Shown: in pieces, positions 24,255 through 33,098 of the stretch
How the letters are laid out: every line of letters starts with the position of its first letter
Numbering within the stretch: the first letter of the stretch is position 1
NCBI RefSeq assembly: GCF_900198365.1
Contig: NZ_FZMS01000036.1
Coordinates: forward strand, 1-42,951
Direction: 5' to 3'
Length of the DNA stretch: 42,951 bases
Origin: Helicobacter bilis
Lineage (GTDB): Bacteria > Campylobacterota > Campylobacteria > Campylobacterales > Helicobacteraceae
Position numbers and translations under genes: made by a program
Notes under the pieces: generated by a model
Told to the model about the DNA's origin: nothing
What the model saw: the letters and a program-made list of their open reading frames with translations, nothing else
Database searches by the model: none

Positions 24255-25636
24255 ATAAGATTATTCTAGGTGTTGATGTTGGTTCAACAAAAATCTGCTC
24301 TATTATTGCTGATGTTAGGGGTTCTGATGTGCAAATCATTGGGACTGGGACATGTAAGACACAAGGTGTTAAGAAAGGTGCAATTGTAAATATAGAGCAG
24401 GCTGGCAGTGCCATTAGAAAGAGTATCCACGAAGCAAAGCTAATGGCTGGAGTGGATGTCTCAAAAGCCATAGTATCCTTGTCTGGTGCGCATACAAAAA
24501 GCATAAATGTAAGCGGCAGTGCTAATGTGATGGATAGAGAAGTTAATATCGACACTATCAATGCCGCATTGAGTTTTGCTGTGCATAATGCTGGGATTCC
24601 AAAGGATTATTCAATCGTGCATGTACTTCCCCATCATTTTAGATTGAATGATAAAGAGCATGTAGAAGATCCTATAGGTATGACGGGTAGTCGCTTAGAG
24701 GTTGATACTCATATTGTTACTGTGCAGACTGCAAGTTTAGAGAATCTCAAAAAGGCTATTCGACTGGCTGGAGTTGAGATTGAAAACATTGTTCTTGCAT
24801 CTTATGCGGCTTCAATTGCGGTATTACACGAAGATGAGAAAGATTTGGGTGTAGCATGTATTGACATGGGAGCACAAACTTGTGAGCTTATGGTCTATGA
24901 TGGTAACTCTATGTGCTATAACGATTTTCTTGGCGTAGGTTCTAATCATATCTCAAGTGATATGGCGAGATTTCTTAATACGCCTTTAAAAGTTGCTGAA
25001 GAAATTAAGATTAAATTTGGGAATCTTTTGCCTAGTGCAGAAGAGCAGGGCAGGGTTCTTGAAATCCCGCGTATAGGCAATAATGAAGAAACCATTGATG
25101 TTCCTTTGCGTGATATATATTGTGTCATGGGTGATAGGGTAAAGGAAACCTTGCGGATATTATCAGATTCTATTGGCACGAGTGGATTAAAAAAACAGAT
25201 AACAGGCGTGGTGCTTACGGGTGGAATGGCAAATTTAAAGGGTATGCGAGAGTTTGCTTCTGCTGCGTTTAGCCCGCTTTCTGTGCGTTTGGCGCGTCCT
25301 ACTGAGATAGATGGCTTATTTGATAACTTAAAAGATTCTAGTAGTTCTGTTGTAGTGGGGCTTATTCTTTATGGTGCAGGAAACTTCACCAATTATGAAA
25401 AAGATTCACAAAATAACATTAGGAGTAGGCATAATGCGTTAAATATGGTAGAATCTGATTACGAAACACAAACACAGACAATGCAAACAGACTCTAATTT
25501 TCAGATAGATTTGCGGGATTTAGATCAGCCCAATGCTGATGGACTTGAAAATCAAGCTGGGAATACAAGCAGTTCGCAGGACGAAAAGCCCTCATTCTTA
25601 CAACGAATCAAGGCTTGGAGTAAAGATTTATTTTAA
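24251..25636 (+). CDS. ftsA: Cell-division protein FtsA
   Basis: A 461-residue actin-like ATPase that tethers FtsZ to the membrane. ILGVDVGSTKICSIIAD is the phosphate-1 motif, and DMGAQTCELMVYDG the phosphate-2 motif. GVVLTGGMANLKGM is the adenosine motif. The C-terminus ends SFLQRIKAWSKDLF, an amphipathic helix typical of FtsA membrane targeting. Between about 385 and 440 is a low-complexity linker rich in Q, N and D. The start is TTG at 24251, overlapping the upstream stop, with AGGAGG 6 bp before it. Confidence 0.96.
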   Translation: MNKIILGVDVGSTKICSIIADVRGSDVQIIGTGTCKTQGVKKGAIVNIEQAGSAIRKSIHEAKLMAGVDVSKAIVSLSGAHTKSINVSGSANVMDREVNIDTINAALSFAVHNAGIPKDYSIVHVLPHHFRLNDKEHVEDPIGMTGSRLEVDTHIVTVQTASLENLKKAIRLAGVEIENIVLASYAASIAVLHEDEKDLGVACIDMGAQTCELMVYDGNSMCYNDFLGVGSNHISSDMARFLNTPLKVAEEIKIKFGNLLPSAEEQGRVLEIPRIGNNEETIDVPLRDIYCVMGDRVKETLRILSDSIGTSGLKKQITGVVLTGGMANLKGMREFASAAFSPLSVRLARPTEIDGLFDNLKDSSSSVVVGLILYGAGNFTNYEKDSQNNIRSRHNALNMVESDYETQTQTMQTDSNFQIDLRDLDQPNADGLENQAGNTSSSQDEKPSFLQRIKAWSKDLF

Positions 25637-25654
25637 ACAATTAAAGGTGAAAAT

Positions 25655-26857
25655 ATGAATAACAATGAAGTAGATTTACGAGAAATACCAAACGAAGAAA
25701 TAGGACATGCTCCAGTTATAACGGTTGTCGGTGTAGGTGGTGGTGGCAATAATACTATTCGCCATTTAAAGAATAAAGGCACTTTTTCAAGCATTCGTTT
25801 AATGATAGCAAACACTGATTTGCAGCATATGCACAACAGCCCTGTGTCAAATCATATTGTTTTAGGTAGAAAGCTTACAAAAGGCTTAGGTGCAGGTATG
25901 AAACCAGAAAAGGGCAAACAAGCCGCAGAAGAGAGTTATGATGATATTAAACAAGCCCTGCAAGGCTCCGATCTTATCATTATTGCCGCTGGACTAGGTG
26001 GTGGGACTGGGACTGGTGCTGCCCCTGTTTTTGCAAAAGCTGCACAAGAGACTGGTGCATTAACTATTGGTGTTGTTACAAAACCTTTTGCCTATGAGGG
26101 CAGTCGCCGTGCGAAGTTGGCAGAAGAGGGCTTAAAAGAGTTGCATGAAGTGTGTGATTCTATCGTTGTTATTCCTAATACAAAATTGCTGAGTGTAATC
26201 GGTAAAAATACAGGTTATAAAGAAAGCATGAGTTATGTTGATGATGTTGTAGCGCGTGCGGTGAATGGAATCTCAAGTGTGATTTTAAATAACTCTGATG
26301 AGGGAATCAATGTGGATTTTGAAGACTTACGCACGGTTATGAGTCACAGAGGTTTAGCATTAATGGGTATAGGTGAAGGGCAGGGTGAGAATGCTGCCGA
26401 TGATGCAATCACCAATGCAATACATTCACCGCTTTTTGACAATATGTCTATTAATGGTTCTATGGGTGTGATTGTGAATTATGAGTTTAACTCTAATTTC
26501 CCATTTGTTGCGATTTCAGAATCTATGGCAATTATTCAAGAAGCCGCAAGAGACGATGCGGATATTATTTTCGGGACTATGCCACGAGATGATTTTGAGA
26601 TGGATAAAGTGCGTGTTTCTATTATCGCAACAGGCTTTGAAACAAATAAACAGCAAGAGATTCCAGCAAAGCCACAAGTTGCAACGCAGGTAGCTCAACC
26701 ACAACAAGAAGTAGCAGGGCAGCAGGCACAAAAAGAGCCAAATCTATTCACTTCCACACCAGATATTTTTGTGCATAGAGCGACAAAAATTAGCAGTGGC
26801 GATTATGATGACGATGATTTGGACACGCCAACATATATTAGAAACCAAAAAGATTAA
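25655..26857 (+). CDS. ftsZ: Cell-division GTPase FtsZ
   Basis: A 400-residue tubulin-like GTPase. VVGVGGGGNNTIRHL near the N-terminus and the tubulin signature GGGTGTGAAP near residue 117 bind GTP. An N-terminal extension of about 22 residues precedes the core. From about 330 a glutamine/proline-rich linker leads to the conserved tail DTPTYIRNQKD, which docks on FtsA. It forms the Z-ring. AAAGGTGAAAAT precedes the ATG; it lies 18 bp after ftsA in the same operon. Confidence 0.97.
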   Translation: MNNNEVDLREIPNEEIGHAPVITVVGVGGGGNNTIRHLKNKGTFSSIRLMIANTDLQHMHNSPVSNHIVLGRKLTKGLGAGMKPEKGKQAAEESYDDIKQALQGSDLIIIAAGLGGGTGTGAAPVFAKAAQETGALTIGVVTKPFAYEGSRRAKLAEEGLKELHEVCDSIVVIPNTKLLSVIGKNTGYKESMSYVDDVVARAVNGISSVILNNSDEGINVDFEDLRTVMSHRGLALMGIGEGQGENAADDAITNAIHSPLFDNMSINGSMGVIVNYEFNSNFPFVAISESMAIIQEAARDDADIIFGTMPRDDFEMDKVRVSIIATGFETNKQQEIPAKPQVATQVAQPQQEVAGQQAQKEPNLFTSTPDIFVHRATKISSGDYDDDDLDTPTYIRNQKD

Positions 26858-26907
26858 AGTATTAAAATTATAAATATGCAAACTTTTATTGTATTGCATT
26901 TAGGGGT

Positions 26908-27684
26908 ATGGATTTGATACACCATCATGAAGCCGGTGAAGTTTTACTAGAAACTCGCAATTTATACAAATCATTTAACAACAAAGCACAAGGCAAAATC
27001 CAGATTCTAAAAGGCATTAACTTTTCTCTTAGAGAAAGCGAAGTTGTTTCAATTATCGGTCCTAGTGGTTGCGGTAAAAGCACTTTTTTACGATGTTTGA
27101 ATGGGCTTGAAAGTATTGATTCTGGGGAAATTATCTTCGATGGAAAAGCAATTCAAGCAAACTCAAATTGGCGTGTGTTGCGGCAACAAATTGGTATGGT
27201 TTTTCAAAGTTATGAGCTTTTTCCACATTTAAATGTGCTTGATAATGTATTATTGGCACCTTGTAAGATACTTAAAAAAACCAAAGAAAGTGCCACAGAA
27301 GACGCACTAAAATGGCTAAAGCGAGTTGGATTAGAAGAAAAAATACATCATTATCCACGAGATCTAAGCGGTGGACAGAAACAAAGAGTAGCAATCGTTC
27401 GTAGTCTTTGTATGAATCCAAAAGTTATGCTTTTTGATGAAGTAACTGCGAGCCTAGACCCAGAAATGATAAAAGAAGTGCTTGAAGTTATAAAGTCGTT
27501 GGCAATTGATGGCATGAGTATGGTTATTGTAACTCATCAAATGCGATTTGCTGAAGCAATCAGTCATAGAGTTATGTTTTTTGATGGTGGTGTTGTAGCT
27601 GAAGAGGGTCAGGCACAAGAATTCTTTAAAGCACCAAAAACAAAAAGAGCCAAACAATTTTTAACAATTTTTGATTTTGAGTGA
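26908..27684 (+). CDS. Polar amino-acid-type ABC transporter ATP-binding protein (orphan)
   Basis: A 258-residue ATPase of the GlnQ/HisP type. Walker A is GPSGCGKST at 51–59, the signature is [14 protein letters not shown], and Walker B reads [13 protein letters not shown], with V instead of the usual P after DE. The D-loop, H-loop (VIVTHQM) and C-terminal [10 protein letters not shown] all fit importers of glutamine, histidine or similar amino acids. No permease or binding-protein gene lies beside it, so its partners must be elsewhere. AGGGGT abuts the ATG, an unusually tight spacing, so a different start is possible. It lies 50 bp after ftsZ. Confidence 0.82.
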   Translation: MDLIHHHEAGEVLLETRNLYKSFNNKAQGKIQILKGINFSLRESEVVSIIGPSGCGKSTFLRCLNGLESIDSGEIIFDGKAIQANSNWRVLRQQIGMVFQSYELFPHLNVLDNVLLAPCKILKKTKESATEDALKWLKRVGLEEKIHHYPRDLSGGQKQRVAIVRSLCMNPKVMLFDEVTASLDPEMIKEVLEVIKSLAIDGMSMVIVTHQMRFAEAISHRVMFFDGGVVAEEGQAQEFFKAPKTKRAKQFLTIFDFE

Positions 27685-28288
27685 AATGCTATAAATAACA
27701 AATTACACAGAATTTGTAACTCCATATTGAATAACAGGTTTAAAGTTATATGTTTTTTGCTTTCTAAAGATGGAAGGGGAGAGATAGAGCCTTGAATAAA
27801 TAAAAATTTGAAAATTTAAGTTTTCATATATTTTTATTTATCATTCTCGCAACTCGTAGATAAGCGTAGCAAAACATGTATGGGGTTATCCGCTAGAAAC
27901 CCATATTTTTATGCAAGCTTTAGTTTATTCGTGTTTTTTTTGCTGGACTTATATCTATATATCAAACAATAAAACTTCTTACCAATCATCAATAATAAAA
28001 GCATAATAAATTCTTTGCTATTATTGATTTAACATGCTTTTGAATTTATCTACATAGAATCAATAGAATCCGCCTTAACCTAAACCTATATTGCAAAAAA
28101 CATAACACAATGGGTTAAAAATATCCATAAGATAAATTGATAAGAAATAAAGAGAGATTTAAGCAAGAATTAAACTTCAATCTTGCAACGCTATGTAATA
28201 AAACGATAGCAAATATACACACAACAACTTTTCTGTAATGTCGTTGCAAAAATATCAAAGCAAACATATAAGAGATTTGTGTAGTAGC
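27685..28288. other. Long AT-rich intergenic region with small hairpins
   Basis: About 600 bp without a gene. ACAAATT/AATTTGT (27698–27717) just after the ABC gene may be a weak terminator. TATGGG/CCCATA followed by TTTTT lies near 27875–27910. TCAATAATA (27989–27997) pairs with TATTATTGA (28019–28027). A run of eight T lies near 27934–27941. No RNA gene is recognised. Confidence 0.5.
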
Positions 28289-28549
28289 TTATATATTCAT
28301 GCCTCCATAAATTTGTGCCTTATCCTCTTCTCTATCATCAGCCTCTAATTTATCTTCGATGATTGTTCTAATCTCATCATATTTCCTTGCTTTCGCATAG
28401 TTTGCAAGCCAACTATCTACCCATTCAGGCGTTGTGCCACGAGAATTCCAGCCTACAACCCCAGTATATCCCGCATTTACCATTGCCGCAAATTCTTTTT
28501 TCTTCAGTTTCAGCACTTTTAGCTGATGTTCAAAATTTTCAATAGTCAT
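28289..28549 (-). CDS. Small helix-turn-helix-like protein
   Basis: An 86-residue protein. Residues 5–55 (FEHQLKVLKLKKKEFAAM followed by VNAGYTGVVGWNSRGTTPEWV) resemble a Cro/C1-type helix-turn-helix: a KKEFA helix, a turn, a recognition helix ending in W, then a PEWVDSWLANY segment I associate with small phage or chromosomal regulators in Campylobacter and Helicobacter. The C-terminus is acidic. GTGAGGTTGAA precedes the ATG. It stands alone between long non-coding flanks, with no neighbouring phage genes, which suggests an isolated remnant or an accessory regulator. Confidence 0.6.
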   Translation of the reverse strand: MTIENFEHQLKVLKLKKKEFAAMVNAGYTGVVGWNSRGTTPEWVDSWLANYAKARKYDEIRTIIEDKLEADDREEDKAQIYGGMNI

Positions 28550-28952
28550 TTCAACCTCACTTAATTAAGATTACTTTCACAAGAACTCATCATTTTGTAA
28601 CACTCTGATTCTGCATTCGTGTAAAAGATTAACATGAAATTTTATTTACTTTTTATTAATTAATTACTAATAATCATAAATATTTAGTAAAAATATATAG
28701 AAATTTTGATTATATTGACTATAAAATTACCATATAAATAACTTTAAATGCTTTTAGTATCATTAAATACATCTAGTAATAGAGTAAGGCTTGTTGTAAG
28801 AATAGATTGCACCGACCTACCCTATTCTATAAATGAAATAGCTTTGAAACTCCAAAACTCTTAAATTATAGAATCCTTTGTATTCCATCATGCAATCTTA
28901 ATGCAAATTAAAAATATAAAACTAAGACTATTTTTCATTATCCCTTGAATCG

Positions 28953-28965
28953 TTTTTTTTTTTTT
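28953..28965 (+). repeat. Poly-T(13) tract in the fkbM-type gene promoter
   Basis: Thirteen consecutive T directly upstream of GTAGAAT. The tract lies where the -35 to -10 spacer would be, so a length change would alter promoter geometry rather than the reading frame. Confidence 0.92.
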
Positions 28966-28966
28966 G

Positions 28967-28972
28967 TAGAAT
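28967..28972 (+). promoter_or_regulatory. -10 box of the FkbM methyltransferase gene
   Basis: TAGAAT in TTTGTAGAATAG (extended -10), starting two bases after the T13 tract and 29 bp before the ATG. Confidence 0.65.
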
Positions 28973-29000
28973 AGCTGACATCAAAATATAAGGGACTAGC

Positions 29001-29885
29001 ATGGGTATTATCAGTAAAGAGATAGATGGCAATAAGGAAGTAAGAAAGATATTGGGTATCCCTCTACTCACGACACATAAAAAACAGATTCAAAACAGCA
29101 TAAGAAAGCGATATAAATTATTTGGTATCCCAGTATATCAGCGTAAGAAGAAAAAATACAGCAATGAGAGCATTTTACTCAACATGCAGGAAAAGGTAAA
29201 TCGAGTTGAATATCTCATAGATTCTCTATGGCTATCAAACCTGCAAAATGAAACATTCTGTGGGCAGCTTGGACAAGACGCCCTAGCCTATTCTATTCTG
29301 CATAAAAAGAAACGAGGCTTTTTTGTCGATATAGGCGCACATGATGGAGTGAATATTAATAATAGCTATTTATTTGAGCGACTTGGGTGGAATGGATTTT
29401 GCGTTGAAGCCAATCCAAAAACCTTTGAAGAATTAAAGAAAAATAGAAAATGTGATACCTATAATCTTGCGATTTTTTCTAAAAATATCGGCACAACAGC
29501 CCTTGTAGCTTCAGATTCTGAATGTTCTGTGCTTGATACATTAGAGCTAAACTTGACACAGCACCATAAAGGTCGCCTTGATGAGTTAGGGCAAACTAAG
29601 ACTTTTTCAGTGCAAACAGCAACTTTTAATGAAGTTATGCAAAATTACCCCAATATTTTTCATATAGATTTTATGACTTTAGATGTTGAGGGTGGTGAAA
29701 TGGAAGTGCTAAAAGGCATAGATTTTGACAAATATAGCTTCAGCGTGATGACAATAGAGCATAATTACACAGAATCTAAAGAGCAAATAATAGGCTTTTT
29801 ACACACAAAAGGCTATCGCGTATTGCTACAAAATGCGTGGGATATTATGTTTGTAAAATCTTTATATGTTGAATATAAATATTAA
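29001..29885 (+). CDS. FkbM-family SAM-dependent methyltransferase
   Basis: A 294-residue protein. FGxxGQD-like CGQLGQDALAYSIL is followed by GFFVDIGAHDGVNINNSYLFERLGW, the SAM-binding motif I of the FkbM family, then CVEANPKTFEELKKN and the late motif HIDFMTLDVEGGEMEVLKGIDF. Enzymes of this family O-methylate sugars or other metabolites; in campylobacterotes they commonly act on capsule or LPS sugars. Residues 1–50 hold two copies of a KxxGIP(L/V) motif (KILGIPLL and KLFGIPVY) found at the start of many glycan-locus proteins in this group. Start supported by AAGGGACTAGC. Expression probably varies through the poly-T tract. No glycan gene lies beside it. Confidence 0.87.
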   Translation: MGIISKEIDGNKEVRKILGIPLLTTHKKQIQNSIRKRYKLFGIPVYQRKKKKYSNESILLNMQEKVNRVEYLIDSLWLSNLQNETFCGQLGQDALAYSILHKKKRGFFVDIGAHDGVNINNSYLFERLGWNGFCVEANPKTFEELKKNRKCDTYNLAIFSKNIGTTALVASDSECSVLDTLELNLTQHHKGRLDELGQTKTFSVQTATFNEVMQNYPNIFHIDFMTLDVEGGEMEVLKGIDFDKYSFSVMTIEHNYTESKEQIIGFLHTKGYRVLLQNAWDIMFVKSLYVEYKY

Positions 29886-30007
29886 TTTAGTTTCTAAATA
29901 TAATTACATTGTATGGCTATCTGCCAAACAAACCAAAAATATATCAAAACTTTACGCTGTGCCAGATTATAAGAAACAATAAAATAATATTCACACAATA
30001 AATATGC

Positions 30008-30013
30008 TACAAT
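30008..30013 (+). promoter_or_regulatory. -10 box of argB
   Basis: TACAAT in TATGCTACAATAAG (extended -10), 31 bp before the ATG. Confidence 0.5.
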
Positions 30014-30044
30014 AAGCTTTTTCTACAACCAAAAGGATACGCAA

Positions 30045-30917
30045 ATGGACAAAGAAAAGTCAATGAGAGAGTGGCAAGACAAGGCAAAAATATTAATAGA
30101 ATCTTTGCCCTATATCCAGCTATTCCGTGGCAAAACAATGGTGATAAAGTATGGCGGAAGTGCCATGCTAAATGAAGAATTGCAAAAAAGTTTGATACGC
30201 GATGTAGCCCTACTTCATTCAATCGGATTCCAACCTATTATCGTGCATGGCGGGGGCAAGGATATTGACAAATGGCTAGAAGTCGTAAAGATTGAAAGAA
30301 AATTTAAGGATGGCTTAAGGGTTACTGATAAAGATACGATGAAAATCGTTGAAATGGTGTTAAATAAAATCAGTAAAGACATCGTGGGTATGCTATGTGA
30401 GTTTGGTGTGCAAGCATGCGGCATAAGCGGCAAAGATGGCAGAATGCTGCAAGTGCGACCAAAGGATAGTGAAAATCTTGGCTATGTTGGCGAAGTAGTG
30501 CATGTGGATACGACACTTGTAAGTGCGATTTTGCAAGATGGCTTTGTGCCTGTGATTTGCCCTGTTGGTATAGGGAGTGATCATAATAGCTACAATGTTA
30601 ATGCCGATGATGCAGCATGTGCGATTGCTGAAGCCCTACATGCTGAAAAGCTTGTATTTTTGAGCGATATTGAGGGCGTGTATGAGGATTATGATAATAA
30701 GGATTCTTTTATTTCAGAGCTTAGTTTGCGTGAGGCACAAAATCTTATCGACACAGGCAAAGTAAGCGGTGGTATGATACCAAAACTACAAAGTTGCATA
30801 CATGCTATTCACAATGGTGTTTCTCGTGTGCATATACTCGATGGAAGAGTGCAACATTGCCTACTTCTAGAGTTTTTTACAAATAAAGGCATAGGCACAG
30901 CGATATTAAAGAAATAG
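30045..30917 (+). CDS. argB: Acetylglutamate kinase
   Basis: A 290-residue amino-acid kinase. MVIKYGGSAM near residue 33 binds ATP phosphates, IIVHGGGKDI near 65 binds substrate, and YNVNADDAACAIAEALHAEKLVFLSDIEGVY near 184–214 is the nucleotide-binding end. The N-terminal helix (residues 5–25) is of the kind that forms hexamers in arginine-inhibited enzymes; whether this one is feedback-inhibited cannot be told. It makes N-acetylglutamyl phosphate in arginine synthesis. H. pylori lacks this pathway, so its presence argues for an enterohepatic or other Helicobacter. AAGGATACGCAA precedes the ATG. No other arg gene is adjacent. Confidence 0.94.
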   Translation: MDKEKSMREWQDKAKILIESLPYIQLFRGKTMVIKYGGSAMLNEELQKSLIRDVALLHSIGFQPIIVHGGGKDIDKWLEVVKIERKFKDGLRVTDKDTMKIVEMVLNKISKDIVGMLCEFGVQACGISGKDGRMLQVRPKDSENLGYVGEVVHVDTTLVSAILQDGFVPVICPVGIGSDHNSYNVNADDAACAIAEALHAEKLVFLSDIEGVYEDYDNKDSFISELSLREAQNLIDTGKVSGGMIPKLQSCIHAIHNGVSRVHILDGRVQHCLLLEFFTNKGIGTAILKK

Positions 30918-31576
30918 ATTCTATCTTGTATTCTTAAAATCTTGCTTGGATTTATCGCATATTGTTTAGATAGTTAAATCCCCCCTACCCCTTTTAGTAT
31001 ATTGAGATTTAAAATGTTTAGAGATTGGATTTCTAGCTTTAATGGGGTACAGATCAATTAGACTCTAAGTTCTTTGCGTTTGTTGCAAATCTTTATTTTG
31101 TGTGTTGAGTAAAAAAACATATTTACGGAATCTAAACTTTGTTTAGACACACATATACATAGAAGTTTCGTGTTCTTCAACGCAACAAGCTGTTTTAGAA
31201 TTCAGATTTCATGCAAAACAAAATCTAAGTTGAGATTGCAATAAATTATAGATATATTGAACAATAGTGTAACAGCAAGTTGTATCTACACTTATAATGT
31301 CTTGCATTATTAATATAAATGTGTCATAAATCCAATTCACTCTCTACGCATTTTAAACAATAACTTTTATAGATTCATAATAAAATAGGAAATAAGGTAA
31401 ATTTGCCTATTGTGTTTAAAAAAACCGCTTTAAGATTCTAAGTTGCTAAATTTTACAAAGATACTCTAACTTATGGCTTATGTTTGAATCTCTAAAGGTT
31501 GTGATACATAGCATAATGCTATAAAAATTACTCTCAAAATGCCAATAAGCTATTTTTCAGAATCTCTAGGTTTTGT
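30918..31576. other. Long intergenic region between convergent genes
   Basis: About 660 bp without a recognisable gene. TCTAAAC/GTTTAGA (31131–31147, 3-base loop) is a compact hairpin. A short C6 run lies near 30980. I see no terminator with a proper T-tail and no RNA gene. It may hold decayed sequence. Confidence 0.5.
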
Positions 31577-32434
31577 TTACTTTTTTGGTGGTGGATTCCA
31601 TAATCTTAGCTTCATTGTTGTGCTATTAAATGCTCTCTCCATTCTGCCCTCTGCTTGATAGTCAATGCTAAATCCAGCTTTAATATCGACTTGTCCATCT
31701 TTATCGACTTTTAAGGCGTAGATTCCATGTGTGCCAATGGGTATAGTATTGATATTTGTGATAGTTGTGCCAGCAGGGATTGTGAGTGGCTTTTGACTAC
31801 TTGCGATTAAGTTACCATTAAGATATAAGCCTGTATTAAAGATAACTAAAGGCTCATTTGTAAGATTTCTAATATTAAAAGTAACCGCACTATTTGTGAT
31901 TTTAAACGCACTCGCACTTACTGCAAGATTGTAGTCTTCAATGATTATTGGAGGGATTGTAATCTCTCTCATTGCAATTTGGGCTGGAGTTATACCTTGA
32001 AAATTTGGGGCATTCATATCGCCTTGTGCGTTTGTAAGGATATTAAGCGTTTGTCTATCGCTATTTAATGCCGCATAATGCAAGGGCGTGTTACCATCAC
32101 TTTCATCCTGTATATTTACTTTTGCCCCAGCGGTTACTAAAAGTTGTGTGATATAGGCATTTTTATTGCGTGCTGCTTCGTGTAATGCAGTTTTGCCATG
32201 ATTTATTGCATTTACATCAGCCCCACCCATGATAAGTAAATATGCGATTTCTAAATGATTATTTTTTACTGCGGTATATAGCGGCGTGTTTCCCTGCCAT
32301 CTAGCATTTACATCAGCTTTTAGGTCAAAGCCACTTTCCACATCGCTTAAAACATGGCTAAACAGCAAATAATCATATTGATTTGCCTTTAAGATTCCAA
32401 AAATAAAACATAAACAAACATAGATTTTTTTCAT
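31577..32434 (-). CDS. Exported ankyrin-repeat protein
   Basis: A 285-residue protein with a signal peptide (MKKIYVCLCFIFGILKA). About four ankyrin repeats fall between residues 45 and 155, with the usual GxTPLxxA and VNxxD elements (GNTPLYTAVKNNHLEIAYLL, GKTALHEAARNK, GNTPLHYAALNS). The C-terminal half (160–285) is beta-rich without a family I recognise; strands such as AVTFNIRNLTNEPLVIFNTG suggest an immunoglobulin-like sandwich. It is likely periplasmic and protein-binding. AAGGGAATAAA precedes the ATG. It is 11 bp downstream of the HIT gene on the same strand, so the two are cotranscribed. Confidence 0.8.
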   Translation of the reverse strand: MKKIYVCLCFIFGILKANQYDYLLFSHVLSDVESGFDLKADVNARWQGNTPLYTAVKNNHLEIAYLLIMGGADVNAINHGKTALHEAARNKNAYITQLLVTAGAKVNIQDESDGNTPLHYAALNSDRQTLNILTNAQGDMNAPNFQGITPAQIAMREITIPPIIIEDYNLAVSASAFKITNSAVTFNIRNLTNEPLVIFNTGLYLNGNLIASSQKPLTIPAGTTITNINTIPIGTHGIYALKVDKDGQVDIKAGFSIDYQAEGRMERAFNSTTMKLRLWNPPPKK

Positions 32435-32445
32435 TTTATTCCCTT

Positions 32446-32940
32446 TTAGTTATATAAATGCTTCTTTGCAAGAGATGAAATTTTATCATAAATAGAATCA
32501 AAATCAACACCATACACACGACTATTTGCAATGCTAGTAATAAAGTTTGTATCGCCTATAAAACGCGGGACAAAATGCAGGTGTAAATGCTCTGGGATAC
32601 CTGCTCCTGCTGCTTTTTTGATATTTATCCCCATGTTTATACCGCTTGCCCCATACTCTTCTAGCATGGCGATAGCCTTTTGTGATAAGGTATTTAAATG
32701 TTGCCATTCTTCTTGTGATAGAAGTGTTGGTGTGTCAATATGTTTATGTGGGATAAGCATAAAATGACCGGGCATATATGGGTATAAGTTCATAACGCCA
32801 AAGCATATAGAATCTCTATAAAAGACACGATTATTTGTGTCATTATGTGGATTATTTGCTATATCACAAAATACACATTCTTCACTGCAATCTGATGAAA
32901 AGTAGCCACTTCGCCATGGTGAATAGATATGTGATAGCAC
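32446..32940 (-). CDS. HIT-family nucleotide hydrolase/transferase
   Basis: A 164-residue protein. The histidine triad is HLHLHFVPR, with H118, H120 and H122 (the middle or last acting as nucleophile in the family HxHxH pattern). CSEECVFCDI near residues 18–26 is the zinc-binding segment of the HINT/Ap4A-phosphorylase-like branch, and YSPWRSGY is typical of the Ap4A-phosphorylase-like group. It probably hydrolyses AMP-linked nucleotides. The start is GTG at 32940 with AAGGGG upstream (AAGGGGTTATT). It is the first gene of a two-gene unit with the ankyrin protein, and divergent from flgL. Confidence 0.88.
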   Translation of the reverse strand: MLSHIYSPWRSGYFSSDCSEECVFCDIANNPHNDTNNRVFYRDSICFGVMNLYPYMPGHFMLIPHKHIDTPTLLSQEEWQHLNTLSQKAIAMLEEYGASGINMGINIKKAAGAGIPEHLHLHFVPRFIGDTNFITSIANSRVYGVDFDSIYDKISSLAKKHLYN

Positions 32941-33006
32941 AATAACCCCTTAACTTTATAATTTATATGTGTTTTAGCAAATGTTATTCCATATTTAAGT
33001 TTTAAT

Positions 33007-33022
33007 GGAATGATAATTGCTT
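33007..33022 (+). promoter_or_regulatory. Sigma54 (RpoN) promoter of flgL
   Basis: TGGAATGATAATTGCT matches the -24/-12 pattern: GG and GC separated by exactly 10 bases and TTGC at -12. It lies about 77 bp before the flgL ATG. Hook-associated genes of Helicobacter are known RpoN-class flagellar genes. Confidence 0.7.
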
Positions 33023-33098
33023 AAGTCGTTGCTAATACTCTAAACAGAGATAAACACAAGCTGATTAGCCTTGTGAAAATTAAGAGAAGGTTGCGATA

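Larger units (their letters stand above)
28550..29000. other. Divergent AT-rich intergenic region with a poly-T promoter
   Basis: 451 bp, extremely AT-rich around 28630–28740. The only clear element is the T13 tract and -10 box at 28953–28972, driving the FkbM gene. Confidence 0.6.

Noticed and set aside
30970-31000. C-rich run between argB and the ankyrin gene as a phase-variable tract
   Set aside because: It is only six C followed by an interrupted run, in non-coding DNA, and too short to expect frequent slippage.
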